This document shows, piece after piece, positions 7,445 to 15,523 of a stretch of 19,327 nt of DNA; within the stretch, counting starts at the first letter, position 1, and each line of letters starts with the position of its first letter. The notes beneath the pieces were generated by a model, which was not told the DNA's origin, did not search any database, and worked only from the letters and a program-made list of their open reading frames with translations. The DNA comes from JAAZMI01 sp050942615 (lineage in GTDB: Bacteria > Bacillota > Dethiobacteria > DTU022 > UBA8154): the NCBI GenBank assembly GCA_050942615.1, contig JBMNNQ010000021.1, forward strand, positions 1 through 19,327. Direction: 5' to 3'. The position numbers were made by a program, and so were the translations under genes.

Positions 7445-8290
7445 TCAGGCCGAAGGCCCCTTTTTCTGCCAGTCTTCCAGGGTAACAACCGCCTCGTAAA
7501 TAAGATCGATCAGGTGCACACAGTTGTCACCGCTTTGCAGCAGGTGCGCTAATTTCTTTTTGGGCATATTCAACAGTTTTTGGCCTTCAATTAAAGGCAC
7601 CAAGGCTGCTGCTTCCCCGCAAATGGGATCGGGTACCCGTAAAAAATGCCCCCTGGCTTTTTTCACTGACAGGTTGTCCTTGGCAATGACTAGGTTTACA
7701 CTCACTTCATGAAAAGAATCACACAGCTGGCCGGTAAGCAGATAAAACTGTTCAGAGTCAGATTCATCCTCGGCTAAAACCAGGTTGCGCAGGCGGTTAA
7801 ACAAAATCCCTTGGCGTTCGTGATAGCCGAGATATTCATACCAGCCCCTGGTTACCTGATCTTGATTACTGTAAAAACGGCAGGACCCGGCGTAGAATTC
7901 TTTCCAGTCATCTTCGTAGGCCTGCAATGAAGGATAGCCGCGTTTTTGCAGAAGAAAGGTTTCAGCCTGGGTAAGCCCACGCACGGTCTCGGCAAAAAGT
8001 TCCTGTGCAAAAGGATCCTGCAACGGTGCCAAAAGCCGGCGCAGGGTGGGCCCGCAACCCAGGTAGGCCTCTATCCCCGCCAACTGTGTAAGATCCAAGG
8101 TTTTTTGGCCCTTTTCTGCCGGCGTACGGTATTTTTCCCAAGTTGCACGCTTAACAATAAAGGTTTGAGGATCTACAACCAGGCAAGCATAAACTTCCCG
8201 GTCTGTACCACAGTAAGTAACTTCAGAAATAAGATCTTGCCCTACAGAACGCACTGCTGAATGCCAGTTGCGTTGTAAAAGAAACCGCAA
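7445..8290 (-). CDS. Uncharacterised protein with two DUF2889-like domains
   Basis: Function unknown. Start chosen at TTG 8290, because AGGAGGTG lies 6 bases upstream; the frame also opens further upstream to a TTG at 8389 without such a site. This gives 281 residues. The C-terminal part (about 166-273) has a pattern I associate with DUF2889: LTGQLCDSFHEV, a VNLVIAKDNLSVKKA strand pair, VPDPICGE, L..L.G, and near the end a Cys-x-His-Leu motif (C257-H259-L260). The N-terminal part (about 8-112) looks like a diverged second copy: REVYACLVVDPQTFIVKRAT lines up with HEVSVNLVIAKDNLSVKKAR, and LAGIEAYLGCGPTLRRLL with LIEGQKLLNMPKKKLAHLL, but it lacks the CxHL motif. Between them is an aromatic-rich segment (WKEFYAGSCRFYSN, GWYEYLGYHER). 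No signal peptide or membrane helix. Third gene after pheS and pheT, 136 bases past pheT. The family assignment is from memory of the pattern. Confidence 0.6.
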   Translation of the reverse strand: MRFLLQRNWHSAVRSVGQDLISEVTYCGTDREVYACLVVDPQTFIVKRATWEKYRTPAEKGQKTLDLTQLAGIEAYLGCGPTLRRLLAPLQDPFAQELFAETVRGLTQAETFLLQKRGYPSLQAYEDDWKEFYAGSCRFYSNQDQVTRGWYEYLGYHERQGILFNRLRNLVLAEDESDSEQFYLLTGQLCDSFHEVSVNLVIAKDNLSVKKARGHFLRVPDPICGEAAALVPLIEGQKLLNMPKKKLAHLLQSGDNCVHLIDLIYEAVVTLEDWQKKGPSA

Positions 8291-8390
8291 AAAAAACACC
8301 TCCTGAAGAACAGCTGCTTTGCTCCAAAACTGTTTAAAAACAACTGTATTCGCAAATGGGGAACAAAAATTACACTTTACCCGCACCAAG

Positions 8391-8420
8391 CCCTACAAAA
8401 TCCTACCAAATTCTACCGAA
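8391..8420. repeat. Short imperfect 10-base tandem repeat between pheT and the DUF2889-like gene
   Basis: Three adjacent decamers read ccctacaaaa, tcctaccaaa and ttctaccgaa, sharing the pattern y-y-c-t-a-c-m-r-a-a. A further degenerate unit lies on each side. On the transcribed strand this is a run of (T)TTGGTAGGA-like units beginning a few bases past the pheT stop. Too short to name; possibly chance. Confidence 0.45.
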
Positions 8421-8426
8421 CCCTGC

Positions 8427-10889
8427 TTACATTTTCCTTAAGCGGGCTTTGTATTTTTCATCAAAGTTTTTTTCGATGTTAGCCAGAATCCTTTCCACCT
8501 CTTCGTCCTGCAGGGTTTTTTCATTATGCCGGAAAGTCAGCGCAAAGGCCAGGCTCCGGTGTCCGGGGGGAAGCTGTGCCCCGGCATAAACATCAAAAAG
8601 GCTCACGTCTTCCAACAGGGCACCGCCGTAATCCCTGATATCCTGTAATAAACTGCCGGCCTTAACCTCTACAGGCACAATGAAGGCCATATCCCGGAAA
8701 ACGGCCGGAAAACGGGGCAGCGGTTGAAAGGAAGGGGTTAGGGAGGCAGCCTCAATGATTTCTTCCAGGTTTAGTTCTGCAACATAAACATCTTGTTTAA
8801 GATCAAATTTTTCCTGAACAGCAGGATGCAGGGCGCCTGCCAAGCCCACAACCTGATCACCGATCAAAAGCGTTGATCCCCGGGTCGGATGCAGAACCGG
8901 CAGTTGCTCAGCCCGCCAGGAATAATCTTTTATGCCCAGGGCTGCCAGCAGGGTTTCCTGCAGGCCCTTTAAAAAATAATAATCCACGGGCCGCGGGGTA
9001 TTTTGCCAGTCCCCAAGCGGTGTTTTACCGCTTAAAACCAGCACCAGCCGCATCTTTTCACGGGGCAGCCGTTGTTTTTTTGAGGCGGGCCTAAATACTT
9101 TTCCTATTTCAAATAACAACTGGTTGTCTGTTTGCCGGTTAAAGTTATACTGCATAACCTGCAGGGCATTGGGCAGCAGGGTTGTACGCAGCACTCCCTG
9201 TTCTTCAGAAAGAGGGTTTTGCAGCGGCACAGCCCGGCGCCGTTCATCATCGGCCGGCAGATCTAAATCGTCAAATAAGCGCGGATTCAAAAATGAAAAA
9301 GTGATCATTTCCTGCAGCCCACAGCTGATTAAAGTTTCACGGACCCTGTTTACAGTTCTTTTTTCCCGGGAAAGCCGCCCTAAAGTCAGTTCGCCGCGGG
9401 GCAGGGCCACCGGAATATGTTCAAAGCCCTTCATCCTGGCAATTTCTTCAATGAGGTCGACCTCATAAGCTATATCCCGGCGGAAGGAGGGCACGTTTAC
9501 AGTATAAACTTTCCCTGCTGTTGAGCCCTGCGCCGGGCTTTCCTTCCCCGGCAGGGGGGGTTCTATTTTCAAATCCAGCCGCTCCAAAATAGTTTCAATC
9601 TCTGCAGCAGATACGGGGTAGCCCAACACCGCGGCCACTTTTTCTGTCCTTAAAGTAACCTGCGGCGACCGGTAAGGACTGGGGTATTCATCGACAACCC
9701 CTTTACAGATTTTGCCGCCGGCAATTTTCTGGATAAGGTGCACCGCCCTGTTTTGCACCATGAGTGCGCTTTCAGGGTCAACACCTTTTTCATAACGCTG
9801 CGAAGCCTCTGAAGGTAAATTCAACTGCCGGGCTGTACGGCGTATGTTCACCGGGTTAAAGCTGGCCACCTCTAAAAGCAGGCGGGTGGTGGCAGCCGTT
9901 ATTTCAGTATTTTCACCGCCCATCACCCCGGCCAGGCCCACCGGCACCTGTGCATCGGCAATCACCAGCATTTCCGAATCCAATTCCCTGGCCACACCAT
10001 CCAAGGTGGTCAGCGTTTCCCCGGTCCGGGCCCGGCGCACCACAATGAGCCCTTCCGTTAGCTTGTCATAATCATAGGCATGCATGGGAAAACCCGTTTC
10101 CCACATGACATAGTTGGTCACATCCACCAAGTTGTCGATGGCCCGAATTCCCACCGAAAGGAGCTTCAACTGTATGTTTAAAGGTGCGGGGGCGATCTTG
10201 AAATCCTCCATAATTCTGGCTGTAAAACGTGAACAAAGTGCTGGTTCCAATATTTCAACGCCGGTAAGTTCGCGGACGTTCCTGCCTTCTTCCACCACGG
10301 CGGCCGGTGGAAAGATAACTTTACCGCCGGTTTGGGCAGCAACCTCACGCGCCACTCCCAACAGCCCCAGGCAGTCGGCCCTGTTCGGCGTCAGATCAAG
10401 CTCTAAAACCGGTTCATTCACAAAGAGAAAGTCAAGCAGCCTGTCTCCGGGGGAACAGCTTTCAGTGATCAACAAGATACCGTCTTTTTCCTGGATCAAA
10501 TCCAGCCCCAGTTCGCCGGCTGAACAGAGCATCCCGCCGGACGAAACCCCTTGGACTGTCGCCACGCCAATTTTTCGACCACCGGGCAAAACAGTTCCCG
10601 GCAGGGCAAGGGCAACCATATCTCCCCGCTTCATATTCCAAGCGCCACAAACCACCGTTAACAGACCCTGGCCGGCGTCTATTTTTACAACCTGCAGGTT
10701 GCCGGCTTGCGGGTGTCTGGCCAGTTCTTCAACCCTGCCGGCAACAATGTTTTCATCCAAAGGCGCAAAAGTTTGTATCGCACCAACCTCAATACCGGCC
10801 ATCGTCAGGCGGTGGGCCAGCTCTGCCGGTGAATAGGGAATTTCTACATATTCGCGCAGCCAATGATAGGGGACTTTCACTATTATCAT
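8427..10889 (-). CDS. pheT: Phenylalanine--tRNA ligase beta subunit
   Basis: Beta subunit of the alpha2-beta2 PheRS, which binds tRNA-Phe and hydrolyses mischarged Tyr-tRNA-Phe. The 820-residue length is usual. N-terminal MIIVKVPYHWLREYVEIPYS; an EMAP-type tRNA-binding domain (about 40-150, GRVEELARHPQAGNLQVVKI, GMLCSAGELGL); B3/B4 editing region (about 215-385, with NLVDVTNYVMWETGFPMHAYD); a B5 domain (about 410-490); a catalytic-like core; and a C-terminal ferredoxin-fold anticodon-binding domain (about 725-820, FPAVFRDMAFIVPVEVKAG and LAFALTFRHNEKTL). The start is a little uncertain: AAGGAGG lies only 2 bases before the ATG at 10889 and 11 bases before an in-frame GTG at 10880, and most homologues begin at the residue matching that GTG (VKVPYHW). 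Follows pheS after 91 bases. Confidence 0.97.
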   Translation of the reverse strand: MIIVKVPYHWLREYVEIPYSPAELAHRLTMAGIEVGAIQTFAPLDENIVAGRVEELARHPQAGNLQVVKIDAGQGLLTVVCGAWNMKRGDMVALALPGTVLPGGRKIGVATVQGVSSGGMLCSAGELGLDLIQEKDGILLITESCSPGDRLLDFLFVNEPVLELDLTPNRADCLGLLGVAREVAAQTGGKVIFPPAAVVEEGRNVRELTGVEILEPALCSRFTARIMEDFKIAPAPLNIQLKLLSVGIRAIDNLVDVTNYVMWETGFPMHAYDYDKLTEGLIVVRRARTGETLTTLDGVARELDSEMLVIADAQVPVGLAGVMGGENTEITAATTRLLLEVASFNPVNIRRTARQLNLPSEASQRYEKGVDPESALMVQNRAVHLIQKIAGGKICKGVVDEYPSPYRSPQVTLRTEKVAAVLGYPVSAAEIETILERLDLKIEPPLPGKESPAQGSTAGKVYTVNVPSFRRDIAYEVDLIEEIARMKGFEHIPVALPRGELTLGRLSREKRTVNRVRETLISCGLQEMITFSFLNPRLFDDLDLPADDERRRAVPLQNPLSEEQGVLRTTLLPNALQVMQYNFNRQTDNQLLFEIGKVFRPASKKQRLPREKMRLVLVLSGKTPLGDWQNTPRPVDYYFLKGLQETLLAALGIKDYSWRAEQLPVLHPTRGSTLLIGDQVVGLAGALHPAVQEKFDLKQDVYVAELNLEEIIEAASLTPSFQPLPRFPAVFRDMAFIVPVEVKAGSLLQDIRDYGGALLEDVSLFDVYAGAQLPPGHRSLAFALTFRHNEKTLQDEEVERILANIEKNFDEKYKARLRKM

Positions 10890-10980
10890 AACCTCCTTGT
10901 ATTCAGGATGGCCGGCTAAATTTTGTCTGTAAATGCCGCCTTTGCTGTTACCAGGACAGGGGACAAGCCAGCGGCCGGAG

Positions 10981-12012
10981 CTAATATACTAAAAGTTGGC
11001 TTAACATACGCAGATCGTTGGCAAAGAAAAGCCTGATATCTTCAATACCATATTTGAGCATGGCAATCCGTTCCACACCCATGCCAAAGGCATAACCGGT
11101 AACCTCGTCCGGGTTATAGCCTGATATTTCCAAGACCCGGGGGTGCACCATGCCCGAACCCAAAATTTCCAACCAGCCCGTCCCCCCACAGATACGGCAG
11201 CCCTGTCCTTCACAGGCAATACAGGAAATGTCCACTTCTGCACTGGGTTCTGTGAAGGGGAAAAAGCTGGGCCGCAGCCGTATTTCCCTTTTCCTACCGA
11301 ATATTTCCCTGAGAAACAGCAGCAGGGTGCCCTTCAGATCGGCCATGGAGATCCCCTTGTCTACCACCAGCCCTTCCACCTGATGAAACATCGGTGAATG
11401 GGTCAGATCATCGTCACGCCGGTAGACCTTCCCCGGGGCGATGATGCGCACCGGCAGTTTTGGGGCCTGGTTTTCCATAATCCGGATCTGAACCGGGGAG
11501 GTGTGCGTACGTAAGAGCACCTCCGGATTGATGTAAAAAGAATCCTGCATGTCCCTGGCCGGGTGATCTTTGGGCATATTTAAAGCTTCGAAATTATAAT
11601 AGTCCAATTCGACGTCGGGCCCTTCGGCAATAATGAAACCCATGGAAGTAAAGATTTCTTCGATTTCTTCCATAATAACATTGAGGGGATGCTTGCGGCC
11701 CAGGCGAAACGGTTTCCCCGGCAGGGTAAGATCAAGGCGTTCTTTTTCCCAGCGCGTCGCTGTAAGCTGTTGTTTATAATTTTTTTTCTGCTGTTCCAGG
11801 GCTGTTTCCACATGCTTTTTCAGTTTATTAAGTTCCTTGCCAAATACCGGCCTTTGTTCGACAGGGAGCTGGTTAATACTGCGCATCAGGGTCGTGATCC
11901 GGCCTTTCTTACCCAGGTACTGTACACGCAACTTTTCCAGGCCCTTTAAATCACCGGCCTTTGCCATCTCATCCTGGAATTTTTCCTGTAAATCTGCTAT
12001 ACTTTCCGGCAT
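10981..12012 (-). CDS. pheS: Phenylalanine--tRNA ligase alpha subunit
   Basis: Catalytic subunit of PheRS, a class II synthetase that charges tRNA-Phe. 343 residues. An N-terminal coiled coil (about 1-95, with GKKGRITTLM) would contact tRNA. Catalytic core: GPDVELDYYNFEALNMPKDH (131-150), motif 2 region KVYRRDDDLTHSPMFHQVEG (195-214), FFPFTEPSAEVD (250-261), four cysteines (264, 267, 272, 275) in the Cys-rich insertion common in bacterial PheS, and motif 3 GYAFGMGVERIAML (306-319). ATG at 12012 is preceded by AGGAGG with a longish 13-base gap and no other in-frame start between. Expression is probably controlled by the T-box leader upstream. Confidence 0.97.
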   Translation of the reverse strand: MPESIADLQEKFQDEMAKAGDLKGLEKLRVQYLGKKGRITTLMRSINQLPVEQRPVFGKELNKLKKHVETALEQQKKNYKQQLTATRWEKERLDLTLPGKPFRLGRKHPLNVIMEEIEEIFTSMGFIIAEGPDVELDYYNFEALNMPKDHPARDMQDSFYINPEVLLRTHTSPVQIRIMENQAPKLPVRIIAPGKVYRRDDDLTHSPMFHQVEGLVVDKGISMADLKGTLLLFLREIFGRKREIRLRPSFFPFTEPSAEVDISCIACEGQGCRICGGTGWLEILGSGMVHPRVLEISGYNPDEVTGYAFGMGVERIAMLKYGIEDIRLFFANDLRMLSQLLVY

Positions 12013-12051
12013 GCTAAAAGAATTACCTCCTCAACCTCAGTATTCTGCCCA

Positions 12052-12092
12052 AAAGTTAAAAACTTTCGCCCTCCGACGGGACGAAAGTTTTT
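12052..12092 (-). terminator. Intrinsic terminator of the pheST T-box leader
   Basis: On the minus strand, AAAAACTTTCGTCCC pairs with GGGCGAAAGTTTTT around a 6-base loop, followed by a T-rich tail (TTTTTAACTTTT). It directly follows the T-box core. In the T-box mechanism the ACTTTCGTCCC arm is shared between this terminator and the antiterminator, so the hairpin should form when tRNA-Phe is charged and stop transcription before pheS. Confidence 0.88.
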
Positions 12093-12330
12093 CAGCGGTA
12101 CCACCCCATGTTAACCCCCTGCCTTCAGACAAGAAAGTTCACTTTATGTATTTAAACGGTAAAACCCGGGCAGGGTTTACTTTGACAAAGGGTAAAACTT
12201 TGTTTTGGGCCGGCAACTCCGCAGCAAACTGCAGCCGCCCTCCCAGGGCGCTTTTCAGTCCTGGCCTCCCTGCTGCAGATCCATTTTCCAGCCTGCCTTG
12301 TTCCTCTAGGGTAGCGCGCTTTATAACACT
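12093..12330 (-). promoter_or_regulatory. T-box leader (tRNA-Phe sensing) of pheST
   Basis: The minus strand carries GGGGTGGTACCGCTG (12107-12093), a near-exact T-box core (consensus AGGGTGGTACCGCG), preceded by GGTTAACAT and followed by the terminator arm ACTTTCGTCCC, as in the canonical layout. The UGGU bulge bases fit a tRNA with discriminator A, as tRNA-Phe has. Upstream, CTGCAGTTTGCTGCGGAGTT resembles the 3' side of Stem I, and its TTT (12228-12226), followed by a purine, is a candidate Phe specifier codon. GTAAACCC/GGGTTTTAC (around 12160-12181) could be Stem III. The core is certain; the specifier and the upstream edge are inferred. Confidence 0.88.
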
Positions 12331-12477
12331 AAACTTAAAAAGAAATAAATTGCTTATAGAGTAGGTAAGCAGCAACAGACCCCGTACTTTCGAACAACCT
12401 CCAGAAAAAATCTGCAGTAAACATCGCAGGACCCCTTTCATCATTTTTTCAGGGACCGCAATCAATATGGCAAGTGA

Positions 12478-12506
12478 ATTATAGCATAACAACCGTTAAA
12501 AAACAA
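12478..12506 (-). promoter_or_regulatory. Sigma-A promoter upstream of the pheST leader
   Basis: On the minus strand, TTGTTT (12506-12501), a 17-base spacer, then a perfect TATAAT (12483-12478). The start would be near 12471, giving a pheST leader of about 460 bases. This is roughly 140 bases longer than the T-box fold itself needs. I see no recognisable structure in the extra 12331-12471 segment beyond small hairpins, and no credible gene in 12013-12555. Confidence 0.75.
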
Positions 12507-12555
12507 TGGGAAGACAAGGCCTTTGGCGCTTAACTTGTAGGCGGACTTATATTTT

Positions 12556-13395
12556 TCAACGCGCAAAAGTGCTGTGATTTTTTTGGCGTTGGCTTTCAAA
12601 AATAAAAACTGAAGAAGCAACGGCGGCATTTAAGGCAGCAATTTTACCCTGAAGGGGTATGTAGGCCCTTATGTCTGCTTTTTTAAGCAATGACTTGCTT
12701 ACCCCCCTGCTTTCATTACCGATAATGACGGCGGAGGGCCTGTTGGAAAAATTGACCATATGGTAAGGCCGGTCCCCGCGGGGATCGGCCGCCACCAACT
12801 GCATATTTTGTTCCCTGAGAAAGCCCAGGCAGGAATCAATTTCCTGCACTTGTATGACAGGCAGATAAAAAATACCCCCCATGCTGGCCCGCAAGGCCTT
12901 GGGGTTATAAGGTTCCACCGTGCCGGGCAAGAGAAAGATGCCGTTGATCGCGGCGGCGGCAGCAGTACGGATAATGGTCCCCAGATTCCCCGGATCCTGC
13001 AGTTCATCCAAAATAAGGTAGAAATGGGCGCTGTCACGCGGGAATTCGAATTTCTTCCTTTCTTCCCCGGGGAAAACAGCAACATTTTGGGGCGGGAAGG
13101 CTATTGCACCAATACCCTGAGGGTTTTCAGTTTGGGCCATAGCTTGAAACATCCGGGGTGTAACCTCCACCAACCTGATCCCCGAACAGGCCTTGGACAG
13201 CAGCTCCTGATTGATATCTTTTTGCAAAAATTCCGCAGTAAAAAAAACCGTTTCTATTTTTATACCGGCTACCAGCGCTTCGTTAAGTAAATGATAGCCT
13301 TCTAAAATAATTTTTCCGCTTTTTTTTCTATATTTCCGCCTGCCGAGCCGGCGGTATTCCTGCACAATTTTGTTCTTATAATTGGGGTTAGTCAT
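12556..13395 (-). CDS. SpoU/TrmH-family RNA 2'-O-ribose methyltransferase
   Basis: S-adenosylmethionine-dependent methyltransferase of the SPOUT class, which modifies a ribose 2'-OH in rRNA or tRNA. 279 residues: an N-terminal substrate-binding domain (about 10-105, GKIILEGYHLLNEAL and an L30e-like fold) and a C-terminal knotted domain. Motif 1 is LDELQDPGNLGTIIRTA (129-145, with Asn137 and Arg143), motif 2 is AVIIGNESRGVS (222-233), and motif 3 is IPLQGKIAALNAAVA (246-260). Motif 3 normally reads SLNV(S/A)VA; here the Ser is Ala (A254) and the Val after Asn is Ala (A257), while the Asn is kept. The layout is like YsgA/RlmB-type enzymes; the substrate cannot be named. ATG at 13395 lies 9 bases after the ktrA stop. 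Genes of this family often precede pheS in Firmicutes. Confidence 0.92.
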   Translation of the reverse strand: MTNPNYKNKIVQEYRRLGRRKYRKKSGKIILEGYHLLNEALVAGIKIETVFFTAEFLQKDINQELLSKACSGIRLVEVTPRMFQAMAQTENPQGIGAIAFPPQNVAVFPGEERKKFEFPRDSAHFYLILDELQDPGNLGTIIRTAAAAAINGIFLLPGTVEPYNPKALRASMGGIFYLPVIQVQEIDSCLGFLREQNMQLVAADPRGDRPYHMVNFSNRPSAVIIGNESRGVSKSLLKKADIRAYIPLQGKIAALNAAVASSVFIFESQRQKNHSTFAR

Positions 13396-13404
13396 GCACC
13401 AAAC

Positions 13405-14058
13405 CTATTCCTTGATAAATTTTTCCAAAACCCTATTTTCACCGATGACAATCAGCAAATCGCCCTTTTGAATAATGTCGTCAGCCAGCGGTGAAATGTT
13501 GATTTTTTCACCGGACCGAATCGCAATCACGTTAACCCCGTGCATAGCCCGTAAATGCAGCCCCCCCAAGGTTTTGCCATGCATTTTTTGGGGGGCTATA
13601 AATTCTGTTACCGAATAATCAGGCGAAAATTCGATAAAATCCAGTATATTTGTCGAAGAGAGGTTGCGGGCAATACGCAGCCCCATATCCCTTTCTGGAA
13701 AAATCACACGGTTTACTCCAATTTTCTCCAGCAGCTTGCCGTGGAGATCTGTCTGGGCCTTGGACAGAATATATTTTGCACCTAATTCTTTAAGAATAAT
13801 AGACGTCAGCACGCTGGCCTGCAAACTTGTGCCAATAGCTACAACCACTGCATCAAAATTGGTTATTCCCAAGGTTTTTAAAACATGTTCATTGGTGGTA
13901 TCGGCCTGGACAGCATGCGTCACCCGATCTGAAAGCTCCTGGATTTTCTTTTCATCAGAATCTATAACCAGGACATCGTGACCCATTTTGGTTAAAGACA
14001 GGGCCACACTGGTCCCAAATCTGCCTGCACCGATTACGGCAAAAGATTTTTTTTTCAT
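13405..14058 (-). CDS. ktrA: Ktr-type potassium uptake regulatory subunit KtrA (RCK/TrkA family)
   Basis: Cytoplasmic gating ring protein of a K+ transporter. 217 residues with a single RCK unit, the KtrA size (TrkA of E. coli has two in tandem). The RCK_N domain has a Rossmann nucleotide site: GAGRFG (10-15), an acidic residue ending strand 2 (VLVID, Asp33) and QADTTN (51-56), which bind ATP/ADP or NAD(H). The RCK_C domain (about 145-215) ends with DIIQKGDLLIVIGE; in Firmicutes this domain can bind cyclic di-AMP, but the binding residues cannot be judged here. Start ATG at 14058, with only a weak ribosome binding site. It follows ktrB by 133 bases and is tightly followed by the RNA methyltransferase gene. 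Confidence 0.93.
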   Translation of the reverse strand: MKKKSFAVIGAGRFGTSVALSLTKMGHDVLVIDSDEKKIQELSDRVTHAVQADTTNEHVLKTLGITNFDAVVVAIGTSLQASVLTSIILKELGAKYILSKAQTDLHGKLLEKIGVNRVIFPERDMGLRIARNLSSTNILDFIEFSPDYSVTEFIAPQKMHGKTLGGLHLRAMHGVNVIAIRSGEKINISPLADDIIQKGDLLIVIGENRVLEKFIKE

Positions 14059-14191
14059 CCTGCAGCCTGCAAGGCCTCACCTGCCTATTTAAAACTTCGA
14101 ACTGACTTACTTAATACAAAAACATGAGTTTACCGCATCTAACGCAGGAGTAATAACAACCCTTTCATCGCAATACAAATAAGTTTTTATT

Positions 14192-15523
14192 TTAACCAAT
14201 AATAATTTTTTCCTCTGGATACCTGATTCCACTTGGTTTATGTCTCCGCGTCAAGGCATAAAGCAGGGTTAAAGGTCCGATGCGCCCTACATACATGGTG
14301 ATAATAAGTAAAACCTTACCTGCAGTACTAAAATAGGGTACAATACCTGTACTAAGCCCTACAGCTCCAAAGGCCGAAAAAACTGCGAAGGTCAGCTCTA
14401 AGAAGGGCTGTTTTTCCATAAGCGTTAACATAAAAATAACAACAAAGATCAAAGAAATCGAAATAACTGTGATCACTAAAGCTTTCAATACTAGGGATGA
14501 TGGAATGCGCTTTCCCCCAAAAACCACCTCGTCTGATCCTGTAAGCAAGGCTCTCACAGCGCCCAGAACCAGTATAAAGGTCGTCGTTTTAATGCCGCCA
14601 CCGGTAGAAGCAGGGGAGGCCCCGATAAACATTAAAATTAAAATAAAAAAAAGCGTGCCGGGACGCAAAAAACCTGTGGGCACTACATTAAAACCTGCAG
14701 TACGAGCCGTAGCAGCGGTAAAAAACGCCCGAAAGATCTTGTTGCCTAACGGCAGCCCACCCAAAGTTGCCATGTTGCTACTTTCCAGGCAAAAAATAAG
14801 CAGAGCAGCAGCAATAGAAAGAAATACAGTGGCAACCAACACCATTTTTGAATCAAGCGCATACTTAGCCACTTTCTTTTTTTGAAAGATATCCAGGATA
14901 ACTGTAAAACCCAAACCGCCAAAAACAAATAAAGCAAAAATTGTACCACTGACCAGGTAGTCACCGGCATAAAAAGTAAGACTTTGAAAATTACCGAAAA
15001 GATCAAGCCCGCAGTTTCCAAAAGCCGAAATGGCATGGAAAAAGGAAAACAACAGCCCCTTCTTCCACCCAAACAGGGGTAAAAACCGAATGCAGAGCAG
15101 AAGGCTCCCCAAAAGAATAGCCAAAACGGCCATCCGCATAATGGCAAGAATTAAATGAACAAGCCCTTGGATGGAGTCAGTGTTTAAGGCTTCCCTGATG
15201 ACAAGCCTTTCTCTTAAGGTAATTGTCTTGCCCATGACAACAAAAATAAGGGTGGCGATCGTCATGAAACCCACAGCACCACCCAAAACAAGAAACATAA
15301 TTACCAGTTGCCCAAAAACAGTGTAAAAGGTACCTGTATCCTTCACAGTCAGACCCGTAACACAGACCGCTGAAGTGGATGTGAACAAGGCATCAACAAA
15401 ACTGATTTTGCCAGTAACAGTAGCAAAAGGCAAAGATAATAATAAAGACCCTGTAATTATCATTAAGGCAAATAACACAACCAGAAAGCGAGCCGGTGTC
15501 AAATTAACCTTTAAAAACCGCAT
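14192..15523 (-). CDS. ktrB: Ktr/Trk-type potassium transporter membrane subunit KtrB
   Basis: Polytopic membrane protein that conducts K+ (Na+-coupled in Ktr systems) and partners KtrA. 443 residues, the KtrB size. Four membrane-pore-membrane repeats are visible, with the selectivity-filter glycines in VCVTGLT (53-59), AFGNCGLD (167-174), ARTAGFN (273-279) and AFGAVGLS (384-391). TGGGIKTTT (307-315) corresponds to the flexible intramembrane gate loop known in KtrB. Start: ATG at 15523 gives MRFLKVNLTPARFLVV, the usual family opening. TTG at 15529 is nearer the optimal distance from AAGGGG (6 bases versus 12) and would add two residues. Sits 62 bases downstream of rplT; I see only a weak AT-rich hairpin between, so read-through from rplT is possible. 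Confidence 0.94.
   Translation of the reverse strand: MRFLKVNLTPARFLVVLFALMIITGSLLLSLPFATVTGKISFVDALFTSTSAVCVTGLTVKDTGTFYTVFGQLVIMFLVLGGAVGFMTIATLIFVVMGKTITLRERLVIREALNTDSIQGLVHLILAIMRMAVLAILLGSLLLCIRFLPLFGWKKGLLFSFFHAISAFGNCGLDLFGNFQSLTFYAGDYLVSGTIFALFVFGGLGFTVILDIFQKKKVAKYALDSKMVLVATVFLSIAAALLIFCLESSNMATLGGLPLGNKIFRAFFTAATARTAGFNVVPTGFLRPGTLFFILILMFIGASPASTGGGIKTTTFILVLGAVRALLTGSDEVVFGGKRIPSSLVLKALVITVISISLIFVVIFMLTLMEKQPFLELTFAVFSAFGAVGLSTGIVPYFSTAGKVLLIITMYVGRIGPLTLLYALTRRHKPSGIRYPEEKIIIG

Noticed and set aside
8291..8389. Upstream extension of the DUF2889-like protein containing a Cys-x2-Cys
   Set aside because: Begins at a TTG without a ribosome binding site, whereas AGGAGGTG stands 6 bases before TTG 8290.
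10114..10836. 240-codon open frame on the plus strand
   Set aside because: Lies entirely antisense to pheT in a GC-rich region, shows no recognisable domain, and is best explained as a shadow of pheT codon usage.
12139..12492. 117-codon open frame within the pheST leader with a cluster of Phe codons (NLFLFKF), resembling a pheM-like leader peptide
   Set aside because: It begins inside the promoter -10 region, its internal ATGs lack a ribosome binding site, and it runs through the T-box Stem I region. The Phe codons come from a T-rich stretch. The T-box explains the regulation.
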